Positions 24,723-38,563 of a stretch of DNA of 64,000 nucleotides are shown here, piece after piece. The translations under genes and the position numbers were made by a program. This DNA is from Rothia santali. GTDB lineage: Bacteria > Actinomycetota > Actinomycetes > Actinomycetales > Micrococcaceae. Under the pieces are notes generated by a model. That model made no database searches. It was not told the DNA's origin and worked only from the letters and a program-made list of their open reading frames with translations. Position 1 is the stretch's first letter. Each line of letters opens with the position of its first letter. The stretch covers positions 1 to 64,000 of the forward strand of contig NZ_JANAFB010000013.1 of the NCBI RefSeq assembly GCF_024199905.1, read 5' to 3'.

Positions 24723-25487
24723 ATGGGTGTCGCCATCCGAGTCATCCCCTGCCTGGACGTCGACGCCGGGCGGGTCGTGAAGGGCGTGAACTTCGAGGGG
24801 CTCCGGGACGCCGGGGACCCGGTCGAGCTCGCCAAGCGCTACAACGAGGCCGGGGCCGACGAGCTCACGTTCCTCGACGTCACCGCCTCCTCCGGCGAGC
24901 GGGAGACCACCTTCGACATCGTGGCCCGCACGGCCGAGCAGGTCTTCATCCCGCTCACGGTGGGCGGCGGGGTCCGCGGGGTGGACGACGTCGACCGCCT
25001 CCTGCGCGCCGGCGCCGACAAGGCCTCGATCAACACCGCGGCCATCCGCGACCCGGACGTGATCGACGCGATCGCCCAGCGCTTCGGCAACCAGGTGCTC
25101 GTGCTGTCGGTGGACGCCAAGCGGACCGGGAACACGCCGTCGGGCTTCGAGATCACCACGCACGGCGGGCGACGGCTGACCGGGATCGACGCCGTGGAGT
25201 GGGCCCGGGAGGGCGCCCGGCGCGGGGCGGGGGAGATCCTGCTGAACTCGATGGACGCCGACGGCACGCGCGAGGGCTTCGACGTCGAGATGATCCGCGC
25301 CGTGCGCGCCGCGGTGGACGTGCCGCTGATCGCCTCGGGCGGGGCCGGCAAGCCCGCGGACTTCCCGCCGGCCATCGCCGCGGGGGCCGACGCCGTGCTG
25401 GCCGCCTCGGTCTTCCACTTCGGCCCTGACCACGCGATCGCCGAGGTCAAGGACGCGATCCGCGCGGCGGGGTACGAGGTCCGCTGA
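24723..25487 (+). CDS. hisF: imidazole glycerol phosphate synthase, cyclase subunit
   Basis: 254 aa TIM barrel. It uses ammonia from HisH to make imidazole glycerol phosphate and AICAR. The two catalytic aspartates are visible in [16 protein letters not shown] and [15 protein letters not shown]; phosphate loops are [11 protein letters not shown] and [11 protein letters not shown]. It follows hisG by 22 nt. hisH is not in this window. It ends at a convergent hairpin facing the TIGR03085 gene. Confidence 0.96.
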   Translation: MGVAIRVIPCLDVDAGRVVKGVNFEGLRDAGDPVELAKRYNEAGADELTFLDVTASSGERETTFDIVARTAEQVFIPLTVGGGVRGVDDVDRLLRAGADKASINTAAIRDPDVIDAIAQRFGNQVLVLSVDAKRTGNTPSGFEITTHGGRRLTGIDAVEWAREGARRGAGEILLNSMDADGTREGFDVEMIRAVRAAVDVPLIASGGAGKPADFPPAIAAGADAVLAASVFHFGPDHAIAEVKDAIRAAGYEVR

Positions 25488-25503
25488 GGCCGCGGGCCCG
25501 CCC

Positions 25504-25545
25504 GGGGTGAGCCGCCGCGCGACGGGCTCAGCCCCTGCTCACCCG
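25504..25545. terminator. convergent hairpin between hisF and the TIGR03085 gene
   Basis: GGGTGAGC (about 25505-25512) pairs perfectly with GCTCACCC (25537-25544), with an alternative inner pairing GAGCC/GGGCTC. It reaches into the last codons of the minus-strand gene. No T run. Confidence 0.5.
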
Positions 25546-26208
25546 CGCCGCGCCCTGCCGCCCCGAGAGGTAGAGGAGCAGGTCCACCGGCTCGCCCTCC
25601 AGGACGGTGAACGTCCCTTCCGAGGGCGCGCGGACCACGCGCTGCACCAGGCCGCCGACGCGCGACTGCGCCGCGGGACGGCGGATCGTGCGCGAGCCCA
25701 GGGCCGGGCGGCCCTCGGAGTCGGTGCCCACCAGCTCGAGCCCGTCCGGGTAGTCCTTGGCGAACATCGCCAGCGGCGGGCGCAGCTGGTCCCAGACGCG
25801 CTGCCGCTCGTCGGGGGCGAAGGGGCCGACCCCGGCCGCCCGCCGCGTGGCCTCCGCCGAGCCGCGGCGGGCGTCCTCCCGGTGGATCACGTACTCCACG
25901 AAGTTCATCGCGGCGTCCACGCGCGCCGAGCGCCGGCTCAGCGGGCTCGCCTCCCGGAACTCCGCGACGCCGCGGGCGTAGCCCTCGGGATCGGCCATGG
26001 CCTCGGCCCGCTCCTGAAGCAGCCGCTCCGTGCGGTCCTTGAGCGGGGGCAGGAAGATGCCGGCCGCGGCGTCGGGCCGGGTCTCGCGGAGGAGCAGGTG
26101 GGCCAGGAGGTGCTGGGAGTCCCACCCCTCGCAGAGCGTGGGGCTGCCGGGGCCCACCGCCTCGAGGACGTCGGCCAGGTTCTCGCGCAGGTCTGTGATG
26201 ACGGTCAT
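25528..26208 (-). CDS. TIGR03085 family (mycothiol/DinB-like) metal-binding protein
   Basis: 226 aa. The N-terminus VITDLRENLADVLEAVGPGSPTLCEGWDSQHLLAHLLLRETRPDA-type sequence matches the actinobacterial TIGR03085 family, which has a DinB/mycothiol-dependent maleylpyruvate isomerase-like helical bundle. The middle VEYVIHREDARRG carries a likely metal-binding His. Function unknown. The start is ATG 26208: TAGGAT (26221-26216) ends 7 nt before it, implying a leaderless mRNA; the in-frame ATG at 26217 lies inside the -10 itself and is excluded. The gene interrupts the his genes between hisF and hisI, a common order in relatives. Confidence 0.85.
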   Translation of the reverse strand: MTVITDLRENLADVLEAVGPGSPTLCEGWDSQHLLAHLLLRETRPDAAAGIFLPPLKDRTERLLQERAEAMADPEGYARGVAEFREASPLSRRSARVDAAMNFVEYVIHREDARRGSAEATRRAAGVGPFAPDERQRVWDQLRPPLAMFAKDYPDGLELVGTDSEGRPALGSRTIRRPAAQSRVGGLVQRVVRAPSEGTFTVLEGEPVDLLLYLSGRQGAARVSRG

Positions 26209-26270
26209 GCTGTCCATCCTAGGGGCCGGGGGACCCGTCCGCCCGCCGCGCCAGGCGGTACAGTGGGCCC

Positions 26271-26681
26271 GTGATGAATCCCCACGACGAGACCCCGGAC
26301 GCCGCCGCGTCCCTGGACCCCCAGGTCGCCGAGCGGCTCAAGAAGGACACCGCCGGCCTGGTCGCCGCCATCATCCAGCAGCACGACACCGGCGAGGTGC
26401 TGATGCTCGGCTGGATGGACGAGGAGGCGCTGCGCCGCACCCTGACGAGCGGGCGGGTGACCTTCTGGTCCCGCTCGCGCGGGGAGTACTGGCGCAAGGG
26501 GGACACCTCGGGCCACGTTCAGCGGGTCGTGTCCGCGGCGCTGGACTGCGACGGCGACGCCCTGCTGATCCGCGTGGACCAGGTCGGGGCCGCGTGCCAC
26601 ACCGGGACCCGGACCTGCTTCGAGGGACGCACGCTGCCCACGGTCGCGGGGACGGCCGCCGCCGAGAGGAGCGCACCGTGA
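26271..26681 (+). CDS. hisI: phosphoribosyl-AMP cyclohydrolase
   Basis: 136 aa. Third step of histidine synthesis, opening the purine ring of PR-AMP. Motifs: [34 protein letters not shown], the metal site [12 protein letters not shown], and zinc cysteines in [12 protein letters not shown]. The start is read as GTG 26271: TACAGT (26259-26264) ends 6 nt before it, consistent with a leaderless transcript; the ATG at 26274 is the alternative. The stop overlaps the trpE start by 4 nt (GTGA), so histidine and tryptophan genes share a transcript here. Confidence 0.95.
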   Translation: MMNPHDETPDAAASLDPQVAERLKKDTAGLVAAIIQQHDTGEVLMLGWMDEEALRRTLTSGRVTFWSRSRGEYWRKGDTSGHVQRVVSAALDCDGDALLIRVDQVGAACHTGTRTCFEGRTLPTVAGTAAAERSAP

Positions 26682-28252
26682 ACCGCACCGACGGCATCCG
26701 CCCCGGCCGCGAGGAGTTCCTCGAGCTGGCGGGCAGGCACCGCGTCATCCCCGTCAGCGTCACGGTGGTCGCCGACGCCCTGACGCCCATCGGCATCTAC
26801 CGCTCGCTGGTCGCCCGCGACGGCGTCCCCGCGCCCGGCTCCTTCCTGCTCGAGTCCGCCAATGAGGGGGCCACGTGGTCCCGCTACTCCTTCATCGGCG
26901 TCGACTCGCCCTCCACGCTGACCGTCCGCGACGGCGAGGCGCACTGGCAGGGCACCGTCCCCGAGGGCGCGCCCACGGGCGGGGACCCGGTCGAGGCCAT
27001 CCGCCAGACCCTGCGCATGCTGCACACCGAGTCCTTCGAGGACCTGCCGCCGCTGACCTCCGGCTTGGTGGGGTACCTCGGCTGGGACACCGTCCGGCAC
27101 TGGGAGCGCCTGCCCAGCCCGCCCCCGGACGACCTCGGCCTGCCCGAGTTCGCCCTGAACCTCGTGGCGGACATGGCCATCCACGACCACCGGGACGGCA
27201 CGGTCACCCTGGTCGCCAACGCGATCAACTGGGACGACAGCCCGGAGCGGGCGGACCGCGCGTACGACGACGCCGTCGGGCGCCTGCGCGAGATGCTCCG
27301 CCGCCTCGCCGAGCCGATCGGCACCACCACGGTCTCGCGGTTCGCCCCCGGGGACACGCTGCGCGAGCGGATGGAGCGCGACGTCGTCGAGAGCTGGGAC
27401 CGCCAGCAGTTCCTCAACCGGATCGTGGAGGGCAAGCACGCCATCTACGACGGCGACATCTTCCAGGTGGTCATCTCCCGGCGCTTCGAGACCGAGTGCG
27501 GGGCCTCCCCGCTGGACGTCTACCGCGTGCTGCGCCAGACCAACCCCTCGCCGTACATGTACCTCTACACCTTCGCCGACGCCGAGCGGCCCGAGGAGAG
27601 CTTCAGCATCGTCGGCTCCTCCCCGGAGGCCCTGGTCACGGTCCACGGGGACCGGGCGCAGACGCACCCGATCGCCGGCTCCCGCCCCCGCGGCGAGACG
27701 CGGGCCGAGGACCTCGCGCTGGCCGAGGAGCTCCTGGCGGACGAGAAGGAGCGCTCGGAGCACCTCATGCTGGTGGACCTCGCGCGCAACGACCTGTCCA
27801 AGATCGCCGAGCCGGGGACCGTGGACGTCACCCAGTTCATGGAGATCGAGCGGTTCAGCCACATCATGCACATCTCCTCGACCGTGGAGGCGAGGCTGCG
27901 CGAGGGCGCCGAGGCCTACGACGTCCTGCGGGCCACGTTCCCGGCCGGGACGCTGTCCGGGGCGCCGAAGCCGCGGGCGATGCAGCTGCTCGACGAGTAC
28001 GAGCCGCACCGGCGTGGCGTGTACGGCGGCGTCGTCGGCTACTTCGACTTCGCCGGGAACATGGACATGGCGATCGCGATCCGCACCGCCCTGCTGCGCG
28101 GCGGCCGGGCCTACGTGCAGGCCGGCGCCGGCATCGTGGCGGACTCTGTCCCGGAGACCGAGGCCGCCGAGACCGTCAGCAAGTCCGCCGCGCCGCTGCG
28201 CGCGGTGCTGCTGGCCGAGTCCCTGAGGAGCCTGGGGGAGGAGACCTCATGA
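26678..28252 (+). CDS. trpE: anthranilate synthase component I
   Basis: 524 aa, GTG start overlapping hisI. It converts chorismate plus ammonia or glutamine to anthranilate. The tryptophan feedback site [18 protein letters not shown] keeps the LLES element. The chorismate-binding C-terminal half shows [52 protein letters not shown] and AGAGIVADS. trpG and trpD are not in this window. It is followed by a membrane-protein gene in ATGA overlap. Confidence 0.97.
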   Translation: MNRTDGIRPGREEFLELAGRHRVIPVSVTVVADALTPIGIYRSLVARDGVPAPGSFLLESANEGATWSRYSFIGVDSPSTLTVRDGEAHWQGTVPEGAPTGGDPVEAIRQTLRMLHTESFEDLPPLTSGLVGYLGWDTVRHWERLPSPPPDDLGLPEFALNLVADMAIHDHRDGTVTLVANAINWDDSPERADRAYDDAVGRLREMLRRLAEPIGTTTVSRFAPGDTLRERMERDVVESWDRQQFLNRIVEGKHAIYDGDIFQVVISRRFETECGASPLDVYRVLRQTNPSPYMYLYTFADAERPEESFSIVGSSPEALVTVHGDRAQTHPIAGSRPRGETRAEDLALAEELLADEKERSEHLMLVDLARNDLSKIAEPGTVDVTQFMEIERFSHIMHISSTVEARLREGAEAYDVLRATFPAGTLSGAPKPRAMQLLDEYEPHRRGVYGGVVGYFDFAGNMDMAIAIRTALLRGGRAYVQAGAGIVADSVPETEAAETVSKSAAPLRAVLLAESLRSLGEETS

Positions 28253-28980
28253 GCACACCGACACCCGATCCCGCCGCCCAGGGCCGCGAGCCGGCCGGGC
28301 GGGAGCCCGCGACCGGTCCCGCGGGCCCGGTCCCCACGGAACCCGCGACCGGGCCCGGGGGCCGGGGGCCCGAGCCCACGGTCCAGGCCGCCGGGGACTC
28401 CCGCCCGCGCGGCGGGGGCGCCGGCCGGGCGACCCTGCTGGGCCTGCTCGTCCCGGGGCTCGCGTTCCTGACCAGCCTGCCCACCTGGATCCACGCCGAG
28501 GCCGCCAGCGTCCTGCAGGAGCAGCGGATCGACGTCACGGGGACCCAGGCCGCGCCGGCGGTCACCGCGCTCTCGCTCGCCGCGCTGGCCGCGGTGCTGG
28601 CGCTGCGCATCTCCGGCCGCGTCCTGCGCATGATCATCAGCGTCGTGATCGCCGCCGCGGGGCTGGGCACGGGCGCCGCCGTCGTGACCGTCCTGACGGA
28701 CCCGGCGCTGGCCGCCCGGACCCAGGTGAGCGAGGCGACCAACGTCACCGGCGCCGACGGCTCCTACGTCCTCACCGTGTGGCCCTGGCTGTGCCTGGTG
28801 CTCGCCGCCGCGACCGTGGTGACCGCCGTCTGGCTGCTGCTGACCAGCCGCCACTGGCGCACCAACTCCCGCCGCTTCGAGCGCTCCCCGCAGCGGGCCG
28901 GCGCGCCCGGCGCGAGCGGGCACGCCGACGACATCGACGCCTGGGACTCCCTGTCCGAGGGGCGCGACCCGACCGACTGA
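28249..28980 (+). CDS. Trp biosynthesis-associated membrane protein (TIGR02234 type)
   Basis: 243 aa. After a 55-residue Pro/Ala/Gly-rich N-terminus come four membrane segments (LLGLLVPGLAFLTSLPTW, AVTALSLAALAAVLAL, RMIISVVIAAAGLGTGAAV, LTVWPWLCLVLAAATVVTAV). The large loop SEATNVTGADGSYVLTVWPW is typical of the family found between trpE and trpC in actinobacteria. Its function is unknown; association with tryptophan synthesis is by context only. The ATG overlaps the trpE stop. Confidence 0.85.
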   Translation: MSTPTPDPAAQGREPAGREPATGPAGPVPTEPATGPGGRGPEPTVQAAGDSRPRGGGAGRATLLGLLVPGLAFLTSLPTWIHAEAASVLQEQRIDVTGTQAAPAVTALSLAALAAVLALRISGRVLRMIISVVIAAAGLGTGAAVVTVLTDPALAARTQVSEATNVTGADGSYVLTVWPWLCLVLAAATVVTAVWLLLTSRHWRTNSRRFERSPQRAGAPGASGHADDIDAWDSLSEGRDPTD

Positions 28981-29040
28981 TCGGGGCGCCGCCCGCCCCG
29001 GCCACCGCGTGCCCGCTCGGCGGGCGCCCGCAAAGTGTTC

Positions 29041-29046
29041 TAGAAT
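29041..29046 (+). promoter_or_regulatory. putative -10 element before the DUF6704 gene
   Basis: TAGAAT lies about 54 nt before the DUF6704 start in a short AT-rich patch after a GC hairpin-like stretch (29008-29031). No clear -35. It may give the DUF6704-trpC end of the operon its own transcript. Confidence 0.4.
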
Positions 29047-29099
29047 GTAGCCCGAAGCGCGACCGGTTCGCGCACCCGCATCGCCTAGGAGGACTCCCC

Positions 29100-29354
29100 G
29101 TGAGCAACGAAGACCGGACCGTCCTGGTCCCCGAGGTCGTGGACGGCCATGGAAGCACCGTCGCAGCTTGGACCCTGGTGATCGTCGTGACGCTCGGCCT
29201 GATCGTCGCGACCGTCGCCTTCGACACCTTCCACACCGTCGGGATGATCATCGGCGGCGTCATCATGGCGCTCGGCATCGTCGCGAGCCTGGTCCTGAAG
29301 GGCATGGGCTTCGGCAAGGGCGGGTCCCGCACCAAGAGCCACTCGAGCCACTGA
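29100..29354 (+). CDS. small HGxxPAAW/DUF6704-type membrane protein
   Basis: 84 aa. GTG at 29100 behind TAGGAGGAC. A hydrophilic N-terminus with HGSTVAAWT is followed by two membrane segments (LVIVVTLGLIVATVAF and MIIGGVIMALGIVASLVL) and a basic, Ser-rich tail after MGFGKGG. The family signature HGxxPAAW is here HGSTVAAW, with Val for Pro. Such proteins sit between trpE and trpC in many Micrococcales; function is unknown. Confidence 0.85.
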   Translation: MSNEDRTVLVPEVVDGHGSTVAAWTLVIVVTLGLIVATVAFDTFHTVGMIIGGVIMALGIVASLVLKGMGFGKGGSRTKSHSSH

Positions 29355-29365
29355 TCCGGCCGATC

Positions 29366-29406
29366 GAGCAGCGTCCCCTGATGAACCTGTCAGTGGGGCG
29401 CTGTTC
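29366..29406 (+). promoter_or_regulatory. hairpin in the trpC leader region
   Basis: CAGCG-T-CCCC (29369-29378) pairs with GGGGCGCTG (29395-29403) around a 16-nt loop, just after the DUF6704 stop. Only TTCGCTT follows, so termination would be weak. The remaining 110 nt before trpC is GC-rich without Trp codons or an evident leader peptide. Possible attenuator or processing site. Confidence 0.4.
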
Positions 29407-29517
29407 GCTTAACCGCCCGGCGGGCGCCGCAGCCGCGGTCCCGGAGGGCGCCGGGCCGGGCAGCCGGCCGGGCCGGGTCCACACACACCACCAGCAGAAT
29501 CGGGAACAGAACGCCAC

Positions 29518-30363
29518 ATGACAGTCTTGGACGACATCATCGCCGGAGTCCGCGAGGACCTGCACGCCCGCCAGCGCGAGGTATCCCTCGAGGAGCTCAA
29601 GGAGCGGGTGGCCTCCGTCTCGCCGGCCCGCGACGCGCTCTCGGCCCTGCGGGGCCCCGCGGCGAGCACGGTGGAGATCATCGCCGAGGTCAAGCGCGCC
29701 AGCCCCTCCAAGGGCGACCTCTCGGACATCCCCGAGCCGGCCGCCCTGGCCCACGAGTACGAGGCCGGGGGAGCCGCCGCGATCTCGGTGCTGACCGAGG
29801 GCCGCCGCTTCAAGGGCTCGCTCGCCGACCTCGACGCCGTCCGCTCGGCCGTGTCGATCCCGCTGCTGCGCAAGGACTTCACGATCGACCCCTACATGAT
29901 CTGGGAGGCCCGCGCGCACGGCGCCGACCTGATCCTGCTGATCGTCGCCGCGCTCGACGACGAGCAGCTCCGGGAGTACCTCGAGCTCACCCACCGGCTG
30001 GGCATGAACGCGATCGTCGAGACCCACACCCCGGAGGAGATCCGGCGGGCCGCCGACCTCGGCGCGAAGATCATCGGCGTCAACGTCCGCAACCTCAAGA
30101 CGCTGGAGACGGACAACACCCACTTCTCGAGCCTGGTCGAGCACCTGCCGGAGGGCCCGGTCATCGTGGCCGAGTCCGGCGTCGCCGGGCCCGAGGACGT
30201 CGCGGCGTACGCGAGCTCCGGCGCGCAGGTGGTGCTGGTGGGCGAGGCGCTCGTGCGCAACCGCGACCCCCGCGAGGCCGTGGGAGACTTCAAGAACAGC
30301 GGCCGCAAGGCCCGCACCGGCTATCTCGAGACCGCACAGAACGAGGACGAGCATGCAGAGTAA
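29518..30363 (+). CDS. trpC: indole-3-glycerol phosphate synthase
   Basis: 281 aa TIM barrel. It cyclises CdRP to indole-3-glycerol phosphate. Motifs: [15 protein letters not shown] (catalytic Glu and Lys), [18 protein letters not shown] (catalytic Lys), [14 protein letters not shown] and [13 protein letters not shown]. It is monofunctional (no TrpF domain). It overlaps trpB by 11 nt. The start is ATG 29518; the SD is weak (GGGAACAG). Confidence 0.97.
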   Translation: MTVLDDIIAGVREDLHARQREVSLEELKERVASVSPARDALSALRGPAASTVEIIAEVKRASPSKGDLSDIPEPAALAHEYEAGGAAAISVLTEGRRFKGSLADLDAVRSAVSIPLLRKDFTIDPYMIWEARAHGADLILLIVAALDDEQLREYLELTHRLGMNAIVETHTPEEIRRAADLGAKIIGVNVRNLKTLETDNTHFSSLVEHLPEGPVIVAESGVAGPEDVAAYASSGAQVVLVGEALVRNRDPREAVGDFKNSGRKARTGYLETAQNEDEHAE

Positions 30364-31762
30364 CCCCGAGCAGCGGGCGGACCGCGACCTGGCCGAGGGC
30401 TTCCTCGGCGTCGCCGGCGCCAGCCTCAAGGAGGCGCCCGGCCCCTACTTCGGCGAGTACGGCGGGCGCTGGATGCCCGAGTCGCTGATCCGGGCCATGG
30501 ACGAGCTCGAGGACACCTTCGAGAAGGCCAAGGCCGACCCGGAGTTCCTCGAGGAGTTCCAGCGCCTGTCCCGCGAGTACTCCAACCGGCCCTCGCTCCT
30601 CACCGAGGCCCAGCGCCTCTCGGAGCGCGCCGGGGCCCGGATCTTCCTCAAGCGCGAGGACCTGAACCACACCGGCTCGCACAAGATCAACAACGTCATG
30701 GGCCAGGCCCTGATCGCCCGCCGCATGGGCAAGACCCGCCTCATCGCGGAGACCGGGGCGGGCCAGCACGGCGTCGCGACCGCCACCGCGGCCGCGTACT
30801 TCGGCATGGAGTGCGTGGTCTACATGGGCGAGGAGGACACCAGCCGCCAGGCGCTCAACGTGGCCCGGATGCAGCTGCTCGGGGCCCGCGTGATCGCGGT
30901 CCAGACCGGCTCGCGCACGCTCAAGGACGCGATCAACGAGGCGCTGCGGGACTGGGTCGCAAACGTGGACACCACCCATTACCTGCTGGGCACCGCGGCC
31001 GGGGCGCATCCGTTCCCCGCCATGGTGCGCTACTTCCACGACGCGATCGGCACGGAGGCGCGGGAGCAGCTCCTGGAGGCCACCGGCCGGCTGCCCGACG
31101 CCGTCGCGGCCTGCGTGGGCGGCGGCTCCAACGCGATCGGGATGTTCCACGCCTTCCTGGACGACCCCGACGTCGCGCTCTACGGCTTCGAGGCCGGCGG
31201 CGACGGCGTCGACAGCGGCCGGCACGCGGCCACGATCAACCTGGGCCGCCCCGGTGTGCTGCACGGCGCCCGGACCTACCTCATGCAGGACGAGGACGGG
31301 CAGACGATCGAGTCCCACTCGATCTCCGCCGGCCTCGACTACCCCGGCGTGGGCCCCGAGCACGCGTACCTCTCCGACATCGGCCGGGTCTCCTACGAGG
31401 CCGTGACCGACACCGAGGCCATGGACGCGCTGCGCCTGCTGTGCGAGACCGAGGGCATCATCCCCGCGGTCGAGTCCGCGCACGCCCTGGCCGGGGCCCT
31501 GAAGGTCGCCCGCGCCTGGGCCGAGGAGGACCCCGAGGCTGCCCGCGAGCGGATCCTGGCCGTCTGCCTGTCCGGCCGCGGCGACAAGGACATGGACACC
31601 GCCGTGAAGTGGTTCGGCCTCGGCGACGCGATCCCCAGCTCCGAGCTGCAGGCCGCGGCCGTGAAGGAGCAGACGGGCACGGTCGAGGAGGCCGACCCCG
31701 AGGCCGTGGAGGACATGGGCACGGACCAGTACGACGACCCTCGGAAGGGGACCCAGCACTAG
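30353..31762 (+). CDS. trpB: tryptophan synthase beta chain
   Basis: 469 aa. PLP enzyme joining indole and serine. The Schiff-base lysine is in [14 protein letters not shown], the carboxylate loop is [13 protein letters not shown], and the phosphate-binding loop is [12 protein letters not shown]. The N-terminus has [14 protein letters not shown] roughly 35-residue acidic C-terminal tail ([14 protein letters not shown]) exceeds the core family. Start ATG 30353 lies inside the trpC end. Confidence 0.97.
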   Translation: MQSNPEQRADRDLAEGFLGVAGASLKEAPGPYFGEYGGRWMPESLIRAMDELEDTFEKAKADPEFLEEFQRLSREYSNRPSLLTEAQRLSERAGARIFLKREDLNHTGSHKINNVMGQALIARRMGKTRLIAETGAGQHGVATATAAAYFGMECVVYMGEEDTSRQALNVARMQLLGARVIAVQTGSRTLKDAINEALRDWVANVDTTHYLLGTAAGAHPFPAMVRYFHDAIGTEAREQLLEATGRLPDAVAACVGGGSNAIGMFHAFLDDPDVALYGFEAGGDGVDSGRHAATINLGRPGVLHGARTYLMQDEDGQTIESHSISAGLDYPGVGPEHAYLSDIGRVSYEAVTDTEAMDALRLLCETEGIIPAVESAHALAGALKVARAWAEEDPEAARERILAVCLSGRGDKDMDTAVKWFGLGDAIPSSELQAAAVKEQTGTVEEADPEAVEDMGTDQYDDPRKGTQH

Positions 31763-31764
31763 AC

Positions 31765-32592
31765 ATGAGCGCCACCAACCCCCTGACGCAGGACTTCCCC
31801 GCCACGGACCCCGACTCCCGGCTCGCCGCGCGGCTGCGCGCGTGCCGCGAGGAGGGCCGCCCCGCGCTGATCGGCTACCTCCCCGTGGGCTACCCCACCG
31901 TCGAGGACTCGATCCGGGCGGGGATCGAGATGGGCCGCAACGGCGCCGACGTGATCGAGCTCGGGGTGCCCTACTCCGACCCGGTCATGGACGGCCCCGT
32001 CATCCAGCAGGCCACCGCGATCGCGCTCGAGAACGGCTTCCGGGTGGACGACGTCTTCCGCGCGGTCCGCGAGATCACCGAGGCGACCGACGCGGTCGTC
32101 GTCGTGATGACCTACTGGAACCCGGTCCTGCGCACCGGCGTGGACGACTTCGCCCGGCGCCTGGCCGAGGCCGGGGGAGCGGGCATCATCACCCCGGACC
32201 TCGTGCCGGACGAGGCCGGCGACTGGTTCGCCGCCAGCGCCGCGCACGGCCTGGACCGGATCTTCCTGGCCGCGCCGTCCTCGACGCCGGAGCGGCTGGC
32301 GATGATCTCCCGCGCCTCGGCCGGCTTCGTCTACGCCGTGTCCGTGATGGGCGTGACCGGCGCCCGCTCCAGCGTCTCCGACCTCGCCGAGCGGCTCGTG
32401 GCCGACCTGCGCGAGGCCGGCGCCCCGGCGGTGTGCGTCGGGCTCGGCGTCTCCCGCCGGGAGCACGTCGAGGAGATCGGCGCCTACGCCGACGGCGTGA
32501 TCGTCGGCACCGCGCTGGTGCGCGCCCTGGGCGAGGGCGGGCCCGACGCCGTCGGCCACCTGACCCGCGAGCTCGCCGGCCGGGCGGTCTGA
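31765..32592 (+). CDS. trpA: tryptophan synthase alpha chain
   Basis: 275 aa TIM barrel. It releases indole from indole-3-glycerol phosphate and channels it to TrpB. Catalytic Glu and Asp are in DVIELGVPYSDPVMDGPVIQ; PDLVPDEAGDW and YAVSVMGVTGARSSVS are the loop regions. The ATG at 31765 starts 2 nt after the trpB stop, so translation is coupled. Confidence 0.96.
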   Translation: MSATNPLTQDFPATDPDSRLAARLRACREEGRPALIGYLPVGYPTVEDSIRAGIEMGRNGADVIELGVPYSDPVMDGPVIQQATAIALENGFRVDDVFRAVREITEATDAVVVVMTYWNPVLRTGVDDFARRLAEAGGAGIITPDLVPDEAGDWFAASAAHGLDRIFLAAPSSTPERLAMISRASAGFVYAVSVMGVTGARSSVSDLAERLVADLREAGAPAVCVGLGVSRREHVEEIGAYADGVIVGTALVRALGEGGPDAVGHLTRELAGRAV

Positions 32593-32597
32593 GCGCC

Positions 32598-33497
32598 GTG
32601 CCCGTCCCCGCCGCGGCGATCGCCGCGATCCCCTCGCCCTCCTGGTCCGCGTTCCACCTCGGGCCGCTCACCGTCCACGCCTACGCCCTGTGCATCCTGC
32701 TCGGGATCGTGGTGTGCCTGTGGCTGACCCGGCGCCGCTGGGCCGCGGCCGGGGAGGACCCGGAGACCGTGTGGGACATCGCCCTGTGGGCGATCCCGCT
32801 GGGGATCGTCGGCGCGCGGCTCTACCACGTGCTGATCACCGCGCCCGAGGACTACTTCGGTCCCGGGGCCGATCCGGTCGACGCCCTGAAGATCTGGGAG
32901 GGCGGCATCGGCATCATGGGCGCCGTGACCTTCGGCGCGCTCGGCGCGTGGATCGCGTGCCGCCGGCTGGGCCTGTCCCTGGTCCGGTTCGCCGACGCCG
33001 CGGCGCCCGGGATCCTCATCGCCCAGGGCATCGGCCGCTGGGGCAACTGGTTCAACCAGGAGCTCTTCGGCCGGCCCACCGACCTGCCGTGGGGCCTGCG
33101 CATCGACCCGCTGAGCCACAACTTCCCCGCCGGCCTCCCGGCGGACACCCTGTTCCACCCGACCTTCCTGTACGAGTCGATCTGGAACGTCCTCGGCGCC
33201 CTGCTGCTCATCTGGCTGGGCCGGCGCGGCGTGCTCAAGACCGGCCAGGTCTTCTGGGGGTACGTGGCCTACTACGGGTTCGGCCGCATGATGATCGAGC
33301 TGTTCCTGCGGATCGACCCCTCCCAGGAGCTGCTCGGGGTGCGGATCCACGTGTGGACCTCCGGCGCGCTGGTGGTGCTCGGGCTGCTGATGCTCGCGTA
33401 CTGGGGAGTCCGGGCGCGTCGCGAGCGGGCATCCGTGGAGGAGGACGACGTCGCGCGCCGCGGCCTGGGCGCGGGATCCGGGGGATCCTCGGCCTAG
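32598..33497 (+). CDS. lgt: prolipoprotein diacylglyceryl transferase
   Basis: 299 aa, GTG start 5 nt after trpA. It transfers diacylglycerol to the lipobox Cys of prelipoproteins in the cytoplasmic membrane, for instance the siderophore-binding lipoprotein at 15.7 kb. About seven membrane segments. Signatures: HAYALCILLGIVVCLWLT, GGIGIMGAVTFGALGAW, the Lgt motif GRWGNWFNQELFG, and FLYESIWNVLGALLL. The C-terminal 30 residues are charged and then Gly/Ser-rich. In actinobacteria lgt commonly follows trpA. Confidence 0.95.
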   Translation: MPVPAAAIAAIPSPSWSAFHLGPLTVHAYALCILLGIVVCLWLTRRRWAAAGEDPETVWDIALWAIPLGIVGARLYHVLITAPEDYFGPGADPVDALKIWEGGIGIMGAVTFGALGAWIACRRLGLSLVRFADAAAPGILIAQGIGRWGNWFNQELFGRPTDLPWGLRIDPLSHNFPAGLPADTLFHPTFLYESIWNVLGALLLIWLGRRGVLKTGQVFWGYVAYYGFGRMMIELFLRIDPSQELLGVRIHVWTSGALVVLGLLMLAYWGVRARRERASVEEDDVARRGLGAGSGGSSA

Positions 33498-33922
33498 AAC
33501 GCCCCCGCCTCCGCCCGCTGAGACGCTCATCACAGATCCCCGACGGAAAAATGATGAGTGTGCTGAGCTGTGGCCCGTGGTACCTTTTAGCTGAACAACG
33601 CACAGACAAGACGCGACGTCTCGCATCACACACACGCGCAAGACACCGCCGATCAGCCCTCTCACGGACGCCACCGCGTCCGGAGGCCATCTTCGTCTCG
33701 TGATCGCTGCAAAGAGGCGGCTTCCGTTGGTCCTGATGAGGCGCCCGGACGCATGCCGGCGGGCCGGACCCGCCGGCCGCTCCCGCGCATCCTCCCGGTC
33801 CTGCTCCTCCAGGCACCGACGGCAGTGCCCGTCACGGCTGCTTCCCGGCAGCCGTTCCACCGCGCCCCAGCCCCTGTTCGCACCTGACCAGCCTGGGCCG
33901 ACATGAGGAGGTGCCTTCAAGC
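33498..33922. other. 425-bp upstream region of gltBD
   Basis: No gene is supported here. An inverted repeat GCTCATCA (33525-33532) / TGATGAG(T)G (33552-33560) with an AT-rich loop (GGAAAAA) precedes a possible -10 TACCTT (33581-33586), lacking a clear -35. The repeat could be a regulator site for glutamate synthase. The rest is a long leader of over 300 nt with short unsupported ORFs, ending in GAGGAGGTG before gltB. Confidence 0.4.

Positions 33923-38555
<4,633 letters not shown>

Positions 38556-38563
<8 letters not shown>

Noticed and set aside
18838-26700. The rib/his/trp block as a horizontally acquired or novel pathway cluster
   Set aside because: Gene order and content are the ordinary arrangement in related actinobacteria and composition does not change.
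29367-29408. Intrinsic terminator separating DUF6704 from trpC
   Set aside because: The stem is bulged and no T run follows, so I record it only as a possible regulatory hairpin.
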